6,355 nucleotides of DNA from Bacillota bacterium (GCA_023424995.1 JAFADH010000254.1:1-6355); one strand, 5' to 3'. Counted from the first letter of the stretch, positions 1-5,796 are shown. Notes: generated by a model not told the origin, from the sequence alone. Program-made: numbers and translations.

Positions 1-774
1 CTTCCTTTCCTCATGGGACATTTCCGCTGCCAACGCCTCGTCGCAGGACAATTCGCCCCATATGCTGATATCCTTGCGGAGAATATAGACAAAAGGGTTA
101 AACCAGTGCAGCGTTCCCGCAAGCAGGGCAAGCATTTTTACCCATAAATCCTTTCGTTTCAGGTGCATGAGCTCATGGCTCAAGACCAGCTTCAAGTCAA
201 TTTTTGATATGCCGGAGACCGGCAGCAGTATCATAGGGCGGCGCAGTCCCACAAGCATTGGGCTTGAGATTTTATGGTTCAGCATGAGTTTCACATTACC
301 GCGGATGCCTAACGCCTCTTTGCATGAGGAAAGCAGGACGGCGGCGGTATCCTCCGGTACGGGAATACTGTTTTCACGAAGCTGCCTGCTAAATCTGCGG
401 TAGCAATAGAAATGCCACCCGGCAGACAGCACTGCTCCCGCAAGCCAAATGAGGAAAGCTGCTTCCATTACTTCAAACGGGAAGTGCTTCTTCACCAGGG
501 TATCCATTGCATCAGCAAAACCGTTTGATGGCAGTGCGTTACGGATAATAGACGGTTCGGCAGGATCGCTTTCTATGACAGAATGAACCAAAAGAAGTTT
601 TCCGGCAACGAGGTAAACAGGCAAGAGAAAAAAAGCGATTGCCATTTTCCCGGCTCCGTATTGCCACTTGGCAGAAAAGACTTTCGCCGTTACAGGCCGA
701 AGCAGCAGCATCAGCCCAACAACCACGCTTCCCGCAATAGACATGGCAAGGAGATTTGACAACAGATCAGCCAT
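1..774 (-). CDS. blaR1: BlaR1/MecR1-family M56 zinc metalloprotease sensor, N-terminal part (gene runs off the left edge)
   Basis: The first 258 codons are present; the reading frame is open to base 1. Three hydrophobic segments are visible, at about residues 4-27, 43-63 and 103-124, as expected for the membrane anchor of this family. The M56 protease signature follows: SPMLVGLRRPMILLP (171-185), the zinc-binding HELMH (200-204, within HELMHLKRKD) and ELSCDE (241-246), whose Glu241 is the expected third zinc ligand. In characterised BlaR1/MecR1 proteins, ligand binding to an extracellular C-terminal penicillin-binding domain activates the cytoplasmic protease, which leads to cleavage of the BlaI repressor. 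That sensor domain would lie outside the window, so beta-lactam as the signal is inferred. The ATG at 774-772 overlaps the blaI stop by 8 nt and has AGGTGA about 5 nt upstream, indicating coupled translation. Family membership is firm; the ligand and controlled gene are unknown. Confidence 0.9.
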   Translation of the reverse strand, partial: MADLLSNLLAMSIAGSVVVGLMLLLRPVTAKVFSAKWQYGAGKMAIAFFLLPVYLVAGKLLLVHSVIESDPAEPSIIRNALPSNGFADAMDTLVKKHFPFEVMEAAFLIWLAGAVLSAGWHFYCYRRFSRQLRENSIPVPEDTAAVLLSSCKEALGIRGNVKLMLNHKISSPMLVGLRRPMILLPVSGISKIDLKLVLSHELMHLKRKDLWVKMLALLAGTLHWFNPFVYILRKDISIWGELSCDEALAAEMSHEERK

Positions 775-1165
775 TCTTTTCACCTGCCTTTTCTGCGAAC
801 CAGCGCCTCAATTCGACTATTTCATCCTTTGTCAGCTCTTTGCCGTCATAGAGTGTAGTCAGGAAGTTTTTAACCGAACCTTCATACAGCGTTTCCAGCA
901 GGCTCTTTGCTTCCTGGCTCCGGTATTCCTCCGGCGATATGCAAGGTTCATAGATATTCGTGCGGCCCTGCTGCTTTGTGGAAATCAGGACGTCTTTCTC
1001 AACCAGTCTTGCCAGAAAGGTTGCCATTGTCTGCCCTTTCCACTCCTTGCCTTTGTCCTTCGCAAAAATGTCTAGCAATTCGCCGGAAGTAATGGGATGG
1101 CCCGATGCCCAGATAATCTGCATCACTTCCATTTCTGTTTCTGATAGTTTTTGAAAATTAATCAT
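767..1165 (-). CDS. blaI: BlaI/MecI/CopY-family winged-helix repressor
   Basis: A 132-residue protein of the usual size for the BlaI/MecI family. Residues 1-75 form the winged-helix DNA-binding domain (LSETEMEVMQIIW, then the recognition region WKGQTMATFLARLVEKD, then the wing STKQQGRTNIYEP). The acidic C-terminal helices (about 78-130) serve for dimerisation. Asn100-Phe101 in SVKNFLTTL resembles the N101-F102 bond cleaved in staphylococcal BlaI and MecI, although a few residues must be inserted to align the region after it. I chose the ATG at 1165 because GGAGGG (1179-1174) lies 8 nt upstream; a TTG at 1204 has no ribosome site and would add 13 residues unlike the family. It is the first gene of an operon with the M56 protease, and two matching palindromic operators in its promoter indicate self-repression. 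In known systems it represses until proteolysed. Confidence 0.93.
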   Translation of the reverse strand: MINFQKLSETEMEVMQIIWASGHPITSGELLDIFAKDKGKEWKGQTMATFLARLVEKDVLISTKQQGRTNIYEPCISPEEYRSQEAKSLLETLYEGSVKNFLTTLYDGKELTKDEIVELRRWFAEKAGEKNG

Positions 1166-1208
1166 GGTGTACACCCTCCGTTTATTGCCGCACGTCTGCG
1201 ACAATTAT

Positions 1209-1224
1209 ACTACACTTATGTAGT
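1209..1224. promoter_or_regulatory. BlaI operator, downstream copy (over the transcription start)
   Basis: A second perfect inverted repeat, ACTACA-CTTA-TGTAGT, has the same 6-bp arms and 4-bp centre as the other operator, and the two centres are 27 bp apart. It begins at the predicted transcription start. Two sites in one promoter fit tight self-repression by BlaI dimers. Confidence 0.87.
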
Positions 1225-1230
1225 GAATCT

Positions 1231-1259
1231 ATCTTACTACAAGGTTGTAGTGATGTCAA
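1231..1259 (-). promoter_or_regulatory. blaI-blaR1 promoter
   Basis: On the minus strand TTGACA (1259-1254) is followed after exactly 17 bp by TAAGAT (1236-1231). This is a near-consensus vegetative promoter, with transcription expected to start near 1224. The leader to the blaI ATG would be about 60 nt. Both BlaI-type operators overlap or abut it. Confidence 0.85.
1236..1251. promoter_or_regulatory. BlaI operator, upstream copy (between -35 and -10)
   Basis: A perfect inverted repeat, ACTACA-AGGT-TGTAGT, fills most of the 17-bp spacer of the blaI promoter and touches the -10 element. The TACA/TGTA half-sites match the established BlaI/MecI recognition pattern. A repressor bound here would block RNA polymerase directly. 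Confidence 0.88.
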
Positions 1260-1275
1260 TAAAAAATTTGCAGGC

Positions 1276-1395
1276 TTATAAGGGCTCCCCTAAATAGAGA
1301 AGTCCTATTTCAATCGGTGGTCCGGCTTTGTTTATGGGATCGGATTCAACGATATAGTCGGTAACTGCACCGGCAAAGGAAGCAGCTTTAAGAGC
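1276..1395 (-). pseudogene. C-terminal coding remnant of an unidentified protein
   Basis: Minus-strand codons from 1395 give a protein-like stretch of 39 residues ending in a TAA at 1278-1276. It includes FAGAVTDYIVESDP and GPPIEIGLLYLGE. An in-frame TAA (1398-1396) stands immediately upstream, with no start codon or ribosome site in between. The stretch is visibly richer in G+C than the AT-rich DNA to its right, and its residue mix (Gly, Ala, Pro, charged) is typical of real protein rather than translated AT-rich spacer. It ends 17 bp before the -35 of blaI, in the same orientation. I read it as the tail of a gene whose front was deleted or replaced. I do not recognise the family. A chance open stretch of 39 codons cannot be excluded. 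Confidence 0.5.
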
Positions 1396-1697
1396 TTAAA
1401 ATAAGCATAACATATTAATGCCATAATACGTTTAAAAAAAATATTAAATCAGGAGGTTAAGATAAGTAGATATAATAGCCTATGAACTTAACTTTCTTTT
1501 TTTATGGAAATATTTTGATAAAACATGTATAATGAAAAGATGGGTGTAAGGTACGGTATGAACTCTGAAATTATATGTATCAGACTAAGGATAGCTTCAT
1601 AAATTATAGAAATTTCTTTTGATAACAATACCGCTGGCTCTCCATGGAGCAAATGGCAGGATTATTTCAATATTATTAAAGTGTAATCGGTCAATTT
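1396..1697. other. AT-rich intergenic DNA, no gene recognised
   Basis: No open frame here looks like protein. Visible items are an orphan Shine-Dalgarno-like AGGAGGT at 1451-1457 with no start codon at a usable distance, two isolated TATAAT words (1471-1476 and 1528-1533) without a convincing -35, and a 10-bp palindrome CTCCATGGAG at 1640-1649. A 20-codon frame from ATG 1540 has no ribosome site. Confidence 0.6.
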
Positions 1698-1809
1698 AAA
1701 TGATGCGAAATGCAAATGATATGAAATGCAATTGATATGAAATACAAATGATATGAAATACAAATGATACGAAATACAAATGATACGAAATACAAATTAT
1801 ACAATATGA
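1698..1809. repeat. 16-bp tandem repeat array, six units plus a decayed seventh
   Basis: Units start at 1698, 1714, 1730, 1746, 1762 and 1778 with no length variation. The consensus is AAATGATAYGAAATRC. Units 5 and 6 are identical, while unit 1 differs most (TGATGCGAAATGC). A seventh, degenerate copy (1794-1809) begins AAATTATAC. The array ends 19 bp before the lipoprotein start codon, so it must lie in that gene's promoter or leader. Sixteen is not a multiple of three and there is no plausible start, so the frames running through it are not genes. Such arrays expand and contract by replication slippage. Confidence 0.95.
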
Positions 1810-1816
1810 TGCAGAA

Positions 1817-1822
1817 GAGGTG
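1817..1822 (+). promoter_or_regulatory. Ribosome binding site fixing the lipoprotein start at 1829
   Basis: GAGGTG (1817-1822) lies 6 nt before the ATG at 1829. An in-frame GTG at 1820 overlaps this same site and so cannot be served by it. The ATG start also gives a clean lipoprotein signal beginning MKRILT. Confidence 0.85.
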
Positions 1823-1828
1823 TTAATT

Positions 1829-4300
1829 ATGAAGAGGATTTTGACCATAATAATAGTTTTATTTGTATTGTTTGCCACATCATGTTCCGGTTCGGGTAAA
1901 GATAATGGTGAAATTTCAGCAGATGAATTTAATACTAAAATACCCGTACAGGAAGTCACGCAGAATAAGATTGATGAAGTTAAGCAAGAGGAGATTAGGG
2001 ATTCAGAGCTGGATAATCTTGTGAAAAGCTTTGTCTTTCCTCCAATGTCTGCTGATAATTTAAGCTTTGATGAAGGTATTCCGGGATTACCTTTTGAACT
2101 TATAAATCAACTTAAGGAAGCGGTATATAATGGTACTTCAGATACATTGATACAAGAGTTAAATGATAGAAGCCTGATGATAACGGCTGAGGATTTTGCT
2201 TTCAAACCGAATCCGAGCGATGATATTGATATTGCCGAAAAACAATTAAATGATGTGATGCAAAATGGAGCTGCAGATTTTTTTATATATCAATGTGACA
2301 CTAACGGAGACGGTATCGATGAAATCATTATGATTCAGAACTTAGAGTACGATTATTCGAATTCGAACTGCGCTTATATACTTAAAAAAAGCGGGGACAA
2401 GTATGTTTATGCCGGCCATGATTATCCTGGCTATTATCGCTGTTTCGCAATCCTTAAGAATAATGACAGGTTCTATTTAATTACAAATTACGATGATTAT
2501 CAGACAAAAACAACAAAGGCTGTAGGAATATTTGCTTTAAATGGTGATAATAGCGGTTTCATGTGGCTTCTTAATAATCAACATACTTATCTGCGAAAAA
2601 CAATCGATGGTTACCAATATAATTTGCTATATGAAAACATAAACGCTCCAATGATTAGCGAGCTACAGACATACATTAATGAAATAGGCACAGATTTAGT
2701 CTATACTGACAGGACTCATGGAACTTTTTACGGCAATGAAACAGAGAGAAACGATTTACTTGACGAGGAAGGGAATAGCAATTACGTATCTGACTTTCGG
2801 AATATACATGCAGTTGATGTAAACAATGATGGGCAAGACGAATTTTTTGACAGAAAAATATTATATGATGCCGGTGGCGATATAATGGAAACCAAGGTCA
2901 ATTGGTATAATCCCAAGACCAAATCAGGATACCCCGCCCCATTTACAGTCTGGAGCCCTGCCGGGTACTTTCTGACCCAGCAGTGGTTTAAAACAATGAA
3001 TGGTAAAACGGTGATTTTTTCCCTTTACCACAAAACTTCCGAGGATACGTATCTGCTGGATGCCAGAATTAATGAAGACGGTCAGACAATTATACTATTG
3101 GATTACATGATTAACCTGCAGATCAATATCGAGCTTTCGGATTATTGGAATTACAATGACACCAATTTTGTGGAAATAGTTTATAATGATCCGGATATTG
3201 AAAAAGCCTTCCCGGAAGACCTTAACAAAAGGACGAAAAGCTTTGCCGCAAAAGTGCAGGGCGATTTTGCAGCGGTAAATTACAAAGACGAAAATATTCC
3301 TAATAGCTTAATTGTCCAGGCGGAGAAAGCGTTGTTTAATGAAAATTTTGATGAATTCTCGGGCATGGTCTCTTTTGAAATAAACAAAGATGATTTTTAT
3401 GATAATTTTGAACAGTATACCGGCTATGATAGTAAAGAGGGCTTTGACAGTTATGTCAGCCATATATATAAATATAAGTTGGATAATAATACTTACTTTA
3501 TATCAGTTGCCGATTCCGGCGGTTCGGCAAGGTTTGTTGATATAAATATTTATAAAGAGTCGGATGACGGGCTGACAGTCTTGGATAACTGGCATTCCTT
3601 AGATATTAATGCAAGAGTGATAAAGTATAACGGTGCTTTATATTTTATAGAAAGCTCTTATAATTACTATTCCAAATATACGGATACAATCAATATTTAT
3701 AAATTAGTACCGGAAAAAATAAAGGATTATGTAACCATAGAATTAAAACCAAAGCAATTTGAATGGGAAGAGGTATTTAATAATCAGCAGTCATATGATA
3801 AGAGTATTTCCTCTTATATAGACAGTATTAAAAACGATTTAATGGATAAATCGCCTATCAATGATAATATACAGCTTTATTTGGGAGATGAAAAAAATAA
3901 GTATAACGAAGATAAGCAGTTAAGACTTAAATCTGTGGGAGGTGATCATGATTATTATGAAATTGATTTTAATAACGACGGTGAGACGGAGTATTTTGAG
4001 AAACATTTTTGGTTTCCTTCCAATTACACAACCCTGTATCTTATAAATAATTTTTATAGGTTTACTGATAAAAGAACCATATCAATAAATGGTGATTTTG
4101 ACAGGGATAACAGTACGCTGATACAATTATGGTTTAAGGAGTTAGAAGGCAAGGTATTTACATTCAGATTATTTTTGAATGATAAATATAACTATTATTT
4201 AAATGTATCATTAGTTGAGGGCACCAATATTACACAGGTACAGAGCTATCTTATTGTACCCAAAAATGAATTTAGCATAAGTACGCAGGAACGCAGATAA
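1829..4300 (+). CDS. Large predicted lipoprotein with an internal A-B-A'-B' duplication and DxNxDG acidic loops; function unknown
   Basis: The protein has 823 residues. Residues 1-19 form a lipoprotein signal: MKR, a hydrophobic core, then ATSC with Cys19 as the lipidation site, followed by a Ser/Gly/Asp-rich linker. It is therefore probably anchored on the outer face of the membrane. Three acidic loops are visible: DTNGDGIDE (157-165), DVNNDGQDE (330-338) and DFNNDGETE (713-721). They resemble the calcium loops of EF-hand, dockerin or VCBS/FG-GAP proteins, but no such domain can be assigned with confidence. Two halves align by eye. Segment A (about 91-237) matches A' (494-626), for example YILKKSGDKYVY with INIYKESDDGLTV. 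Segment B (274-437) matches B' (654-819), for example QQWFKTMNGK with QLWFKELEGK. The composition is rich in Asn, Asp, Tyr and Ile, and the gene is more AT-rich than blaI-blaR1. I found no catalytic motif and no convincing promoter. It is transcribed alone, toward the hairpin at 4391-4419. It could be a surface binding or envelope-associated protein, but nothing in the sequence decides this. Confidence 0.93.
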   Translation: MKRILTIIIVLFVLFATSCSGSGKDNGEISADEFNTKIPVQEVTQNKIDEVKQEEIRDSELDNLVKSFVFPPMSADNLSFDEGIPGLPFELINQLKEAVYNGTSDTLIQELNDRSLMITAEDFAFKPNPSDDIDIAEKQLNDVMQNGAADFFIYQCDTNGDGIDEIIMIQNLEYDYSNSNCAYILKKSGDKYVYAGHDYPGYYRCFAILKNNDRFYLITNYDDYQTKTTKAVGIFALNGDNSGFMWLLNNQHTYLRKTIDGYQYNLLYENINAPMISELQTYINEIGTDLVYTDRTHGTFYGNETERNDLLDEEGNSNYVSDFRNIHAVDVNNDGQDEFFDRKILYDAGGDIMETKVNWYNPKTKSGYPAPFTVWSPAGYFLTQQWFKTMNGKTVIFSLYHKTSEDTYLLDARINEDGQTIILLDYMINLQINIELSDYWNYNDTNFVEIVYNDPDIEKAFPEDLNKRTKSFAAKVQGDFAAVNYKDENIPNSLIVQAEKALFNENFDEFSGMVSFEINKDDFYDNFEQYTGYDSKEGFDSYVSHIYKYKLDNNTYFISVADSGGSARFVDINIYKESDDGLTVLDNWHSLDINARVIKYNGALYFIESSYNYYSKYTDTINIYKLVPEKIKDYVTIELKPKQFEWEEVFNNQQSYDKSISSYIDSIKNDLMDKSPINDNIQLYLGDEKNKYNEDKQLRLKSVGGDHDYYEIDFNNDGETEYFEKHFWFPSNYTTLYLINNFYRFTDKRTISINGDFDRDNSTLIQLWFKELEGKVFTFRLFLNDKYNYYLNVSLVEGTNITQVQSYLIVPKNEFSISTQERR

Positions 4301-4390
4301 TAATTTTATATATGAAATTACCTTGAGAAAATGTATCCAATCTGTTATCATGCAAGCCAAAATCCAATGAGCCTTAGGGCTGAATACTTA

Positions 4391-4419
4391 ACCGCCGGAG
4401 AGCCAGTGTTTCCGGCGGT
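4391..4419. terminator. Hairpin terminator between convergent genes
   Basis: ACCGCCGGA (4391-4399) pairs perfectly with TCCGGCGGT (4411-4419) around an 11-nt loop. The stem is nine base pairs, seven of them G-C. On the plus strand CTTCTTGT follows, a weak U-rich tract. It lies 90 nt after the lipoprotein stop and 83 nt beyond the kinase stop on the other strand, so it could end transcription from both sides. The poor U-tract lowers confidence that it is a strong intrinsic terminator. Confidence 0.72.
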
Positions 4420-4502
4420 CTTCTTGTGCTCAGGTATCGTTAAATCCATAAAATACCGCAGGTTTTTAAGGGCAGAGATATATCTTTCTTTTTAATTCTT
4501 GG

Positions 4503-5069
4503 CTATGGTTTTTCTGCCTGTCCAAGAATTATCCTTCCCAGTTCTTTGACGGATGGGTTATATTCCCCTGAAGTGTCAATATAGAACGTAGGCGCATCGA
4601 ATCGCGGTTCTTCATACGGGCTTATACTCAGTTCAACTCCCTGCCTGGCAAGATCGACTCCCTTATCTCCATGAAAATACTCCCTGAACGGATTATCCAA
4701 CCCCCGCCTTATAAACCTGTCAAGTGCGGTCTTACCATCGACGTTACAAATCAGGATGTATATTCTGGCTATATTCTTATAGCTCTCAAGCATGGTTGAC
4801 CATACTTTATGCTGGAATGCGGCTTCCGCGATCAGTGATACTTTATTTGCCAGCATATTCATGATTATATCAAAATAGATATCCGTAGCTATTTTGTTGG
4901 TATCATCCGGAAGCTCCCCATGACGTTTCCCGAAGGTGTGTACATACCCTTCTTTAATTTGATCCCGGCTTATTACCGGCATGAACAATTTTTCGCCAAG
5001 CTCCCTGGCAAGCGTAGTTTTCCCTGAACCCGGTCTGCCTGTGACTACCAATAAATATGGTTTTATCAT
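4503..5069 (-). CDS. P-loop kinase-like ATP-binding protein (AAA_33 / zeta-toxin-like fold), substrate unknown
   Basis: A 188-residue soluble protein. Residues 5-10 form a hydrophobic strand (YLLVVT) leading into the Walker A loop GRPGSGKT (11-18), which binds nucleotide triphosphate. ISRDQIKEG (33-41) follows, where related kinases place a substrate-contacting Asp. A hydrophobic strand, VSLIAEAAF (77-85), precedes a helix. The arginines in DRFIRRG (117-123) resemble the mobile lid that holds the phosphates. This order is typical of the AAA_33 group, which includes small-molecule and antibiotic phosphotransferases and is related to zeta toxins. I cannot name the substrate. I place the start at ATG 5069, with AAGGAG 8 nt upstream. 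An upstream in-frame ATG at 5117 overlaps the previous stop (ATGA) but has no ribosome site and adds 16 residues before a domain that already starts normally. It is the third gene of the XRE operon. Confidence 0.87.
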   Translation of the reverse strand: MIKPYLLVVTGRPGSGKTTLARELGEKLFMPVISRDQIKEGYVHTFGKRHGELPDDTNKIATDIYFDIIMNMLANKVSLIAEAAFQHKVWSTMLESYKNIARIYILICNVDGKTALDRFIRRGLDNPFREYFHGDKGVDLARQGVELSISPYEEPRFDAPTFYIDTSGEYNPSVKELGRIILGQAEKP

Positions 5070-5077
5070 TCCTTTGG

Positions 5078-5083
5078 CTCCTT
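5078..5083 (-). promoter_or_regulatory. Ribosome binding site favouring the kinase start at 5069
   Basis: On the minus strand AAGGAG (5083-5078) precedes ATG 5069 by 8 nt, an ideal spacing. The alternative ATG at 5117 is preceded only by T- and A-rich sequence from the end of the membrane-protein gene. Confidence 0.8.
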
Positions 5084-5113
5084 TGCAGATATTACCTCTT
5101 ATAACGTATATGA

Positions 5114-5461
5114 TCATTTAAAAAAGAAATTAACAATAAATGCAATCAAAGTGCTTATACCTATTATGGTAATAAGAAAAAGTAAACTGCGGGAAAAGGG
5201 ACGGTTAAATATAACTTTACTTTTGACCTGATATGCAGTGGAAATGAAACCGCCGATGATTACGATCAACATCAAATCCCAATTGGAATCTATAAATGAG
5301 ATATCAAGTCCCAATCCGCGAATAAAAACGGCAAAGAGCACTGCATACAGCATAAATCGTCCGGTATACGCATCCCCCTGATATATTACGGCTTTAGTCC
5401 GCTCATCAACGATACCGTAAAGAGGGGTGGCTCTACCTTGTTCATTGTTCTTTTTATCCAT
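5114..5461 (-). CDS. Small three-helix membrane protein, partner of the XRE regulator
   Basis: A protein of 115 residues. A polar N-terminus (1-33) contains GIVDERTKAVIYQGD (16-30). Hydrophobic helices follow at about 35-53, 62-78 and 92-114, with a basic loop (KSKVIFNRPFSRS) between the second and third. The pattern of a DER-containing juxtamembrane stretch followed by a few helices recalls small uncharacterised membrane proteins often encoded directly after short XRE regulators in Firmicutes; this is family knowledge from memory, not a search result. The ATG at 5461 overlaps the XRE stop by 8 nt and is preceded by AGAGGAGG, 9 nt upstream, so translation is likely coupled. It has no catalytic motif that I can see. 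It might act as a membrane sensor or antagonist of the repressor, or as an immunity-like protein; both are guesses. Confidence 0.85.
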   Translation of the reverse strand: MDKKNNEQGRATPLYGIVDERTKAVIYQGDAYTGRFMLYAVLFAVFIRGLGLDISFIDSNWDLMLIVIIGGFISTAYQVKSKVIFNRPFSRSLLFLITIIGISTLIAFIVNFFFK

Positions 5462-5681
5462 TATTATCTTCCTCCTCTAAATAGAATAGATCTTCAAAAT
5501 TTTTTTGCAGGCACTTGGAAAGAATCAGGGCGAGTTTAGCGGTTGGGCAATATTGTCCTGTTTCAATGGAGCCGATTGTCTGTCGGGATACCCCCGCCAT
5601 ATTAGCAAGCTGTTCCTGAGAGAGATTGGTTTCGGCCCGTATAACCTTTAAACGATTCTTAAGTTTTGTTTTATCATCCAA
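5454..5681 (-). CDS. Small XRE-family helix-turn-helix repressor, TTG start
   Basis: A 75-residue, single-domain HTH_3 protein. LKNRLKVIRAETNLSQEQLA begins the five-helix bundle. The helix-turn-helix lies at residues 21-42 (SQEQLANMAG, then VSRQTIGSIETG), and the fold ends with CPTAKLALILSKCLQKNFEDLF (45-66) and an acidic tail (EEEDNNG). The length fits the minimal DNA-binding XRE regulators of Firmicutes. The start is TTG at 5681, chosen because AGGAGGTGG lies at 5697-5689 and the usual pre-domain residues follow; the ATG at 5677 is in another frame. It leads the operon with the membrane protein and kinase. Two CAAG-N4-CTTG palindromes at the promoter, one overlapping -35, are good candidates for its own binding sites, which implies autorepression. 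Its inducer is unknown. Confidence 0.92.
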   Translation of the reverse strand: MDDKTKLKNRLKVIRAETNLSQEQLANMAGVSRQTIGSIETGQYCPTAKLALILSKCLQKNFEDLFYLEEEDNNG

Positions 5682-5688
5682 GGGGACA

Positions 5689-5697
5689 CCACCTCCT
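5689..5697 (-). promoter_or_regulatory. Strong ribosome binding site for the TTG start of the XRE gene
   Basis: AGGAGGTGG (5697-5689 on the minus strand) precedes TTG 5681 by 7 nt, counting from the end of the extended match. The strong site compensates for the non-ATG start. The upstream AACAAAGGA word is repeated at 5710, so the site appears to grow out of the 14-bp array beside it. Confidence 0.85.
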
Positions 5698-5751
5698 TTG
5701 TTAAGTTCCTTTGTTAATGAAGTTTTGTTAATGAGTTTTTGTTAATGAAAG
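5697..5751. repeat. 14-bp tandem array in the leader of the XRE operon
   Basis: In plus-strand terms the units are TTTGTTAAGTTCC (5697-5709, 13 bp), TTTGTTAATGAAGT (5710-5723), TTTGTTAATGAGTT (5724-5737) and TTTGTTAATGAAAG (5738-5751). The array begins at the -10 element and ends on the Shine-Dalgarno sequence, so it makes up almost all of the untranslated leader. In the transcript each unit reads roughly CATTAACAAA, without internal start codons or pairing arms, so an unstructured, A-rich leader is expected. Confidence 0.93.
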
Positions 5752-5778
5752 TATAACATCAGTAAAATGAAATGTCAA
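5750..5778 (-). promoter_or_regulatory. Promoter of the XRE-membrane protein-kinase operon
   Basis: On the minus strand TTGACA (5778-5773) is followed after exactly 17 bp by TATACT (5755-5750). The -35 is perfect and the -10 matches five of six consensus bases. Transcription should begin near 5743, giving a leader of about 60 nt made mostly of the 14-bp repeats. Confidence 0.9.
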
Positions 5779-5787
5779 GTACACTTG
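5776..5787. promoter_or_regulatory. Candidate XRE operator, proximal copy overlapping -35
   Basis: CAAGTACACTTG (plus strand) is an inverted repeat with arms CAAGT and ACTTG. Symmetry can be extended outward to TG...CA over 5773-5790, apart from one base on each side. It covers half of the -35 hexamer, so a bound repressor would exclude RNA polymerase. Confidence 0.75.
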
Positions 5788-5796
5788 GCATAATGA

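Noticed and set aside
167..403. Plus-strand 78-codon frame opposite the M56 protease domain
   Set aside because: The minus strand here encodes the HELMH zinc protease; the plus frame is its shadow.
668..1154. Plus-strand open frames across blaI and the blaR1 start
   Set aside because: They lie opposite a clear BlaI/M56 gene pair, have Cys- and Ser-rich translations without domain character, and lack ribosome sites.
1471..1533. TATAAT words at 1471 and 1528 as a promoter for the lipoprotein
   Set aside because: Neither has a recognisable -35 at 16-18 bp, and both lie about 300 bp or more before the start codon in AT-rich DNA where such words are expected by chance.
1696..1959. Minus-strand frame with repeating Tyr/Phe/Ile-rich protein across the 16-bp array
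   Set aside because: It overlaps the lipoprotein signal sequence, is produced by the tandem repeat and has no ribosome site.
1634..4406. Shared inverted 10-mer CTGGCTCTCC (1634-1643) and GGAGAGCCAG (4397-4406) as ends of a mobile element around the lipoprotein
   Set aside because: Ten bases is too short for terminal repeats, similarity does not extend outward, there are no target duplications, and the right copy lies inside the terminator hairpin.
5070..5117. Upstream ATG start for the kinase overlapping the membrane-protein stop (ATGA)
   Set aside because: It is attractive as a coupled start, but there is no Shine-Dalgarno before it, while AAGGAG sits 8 nt before ATG 5069, directly ahead of the normal P-loop domain start.
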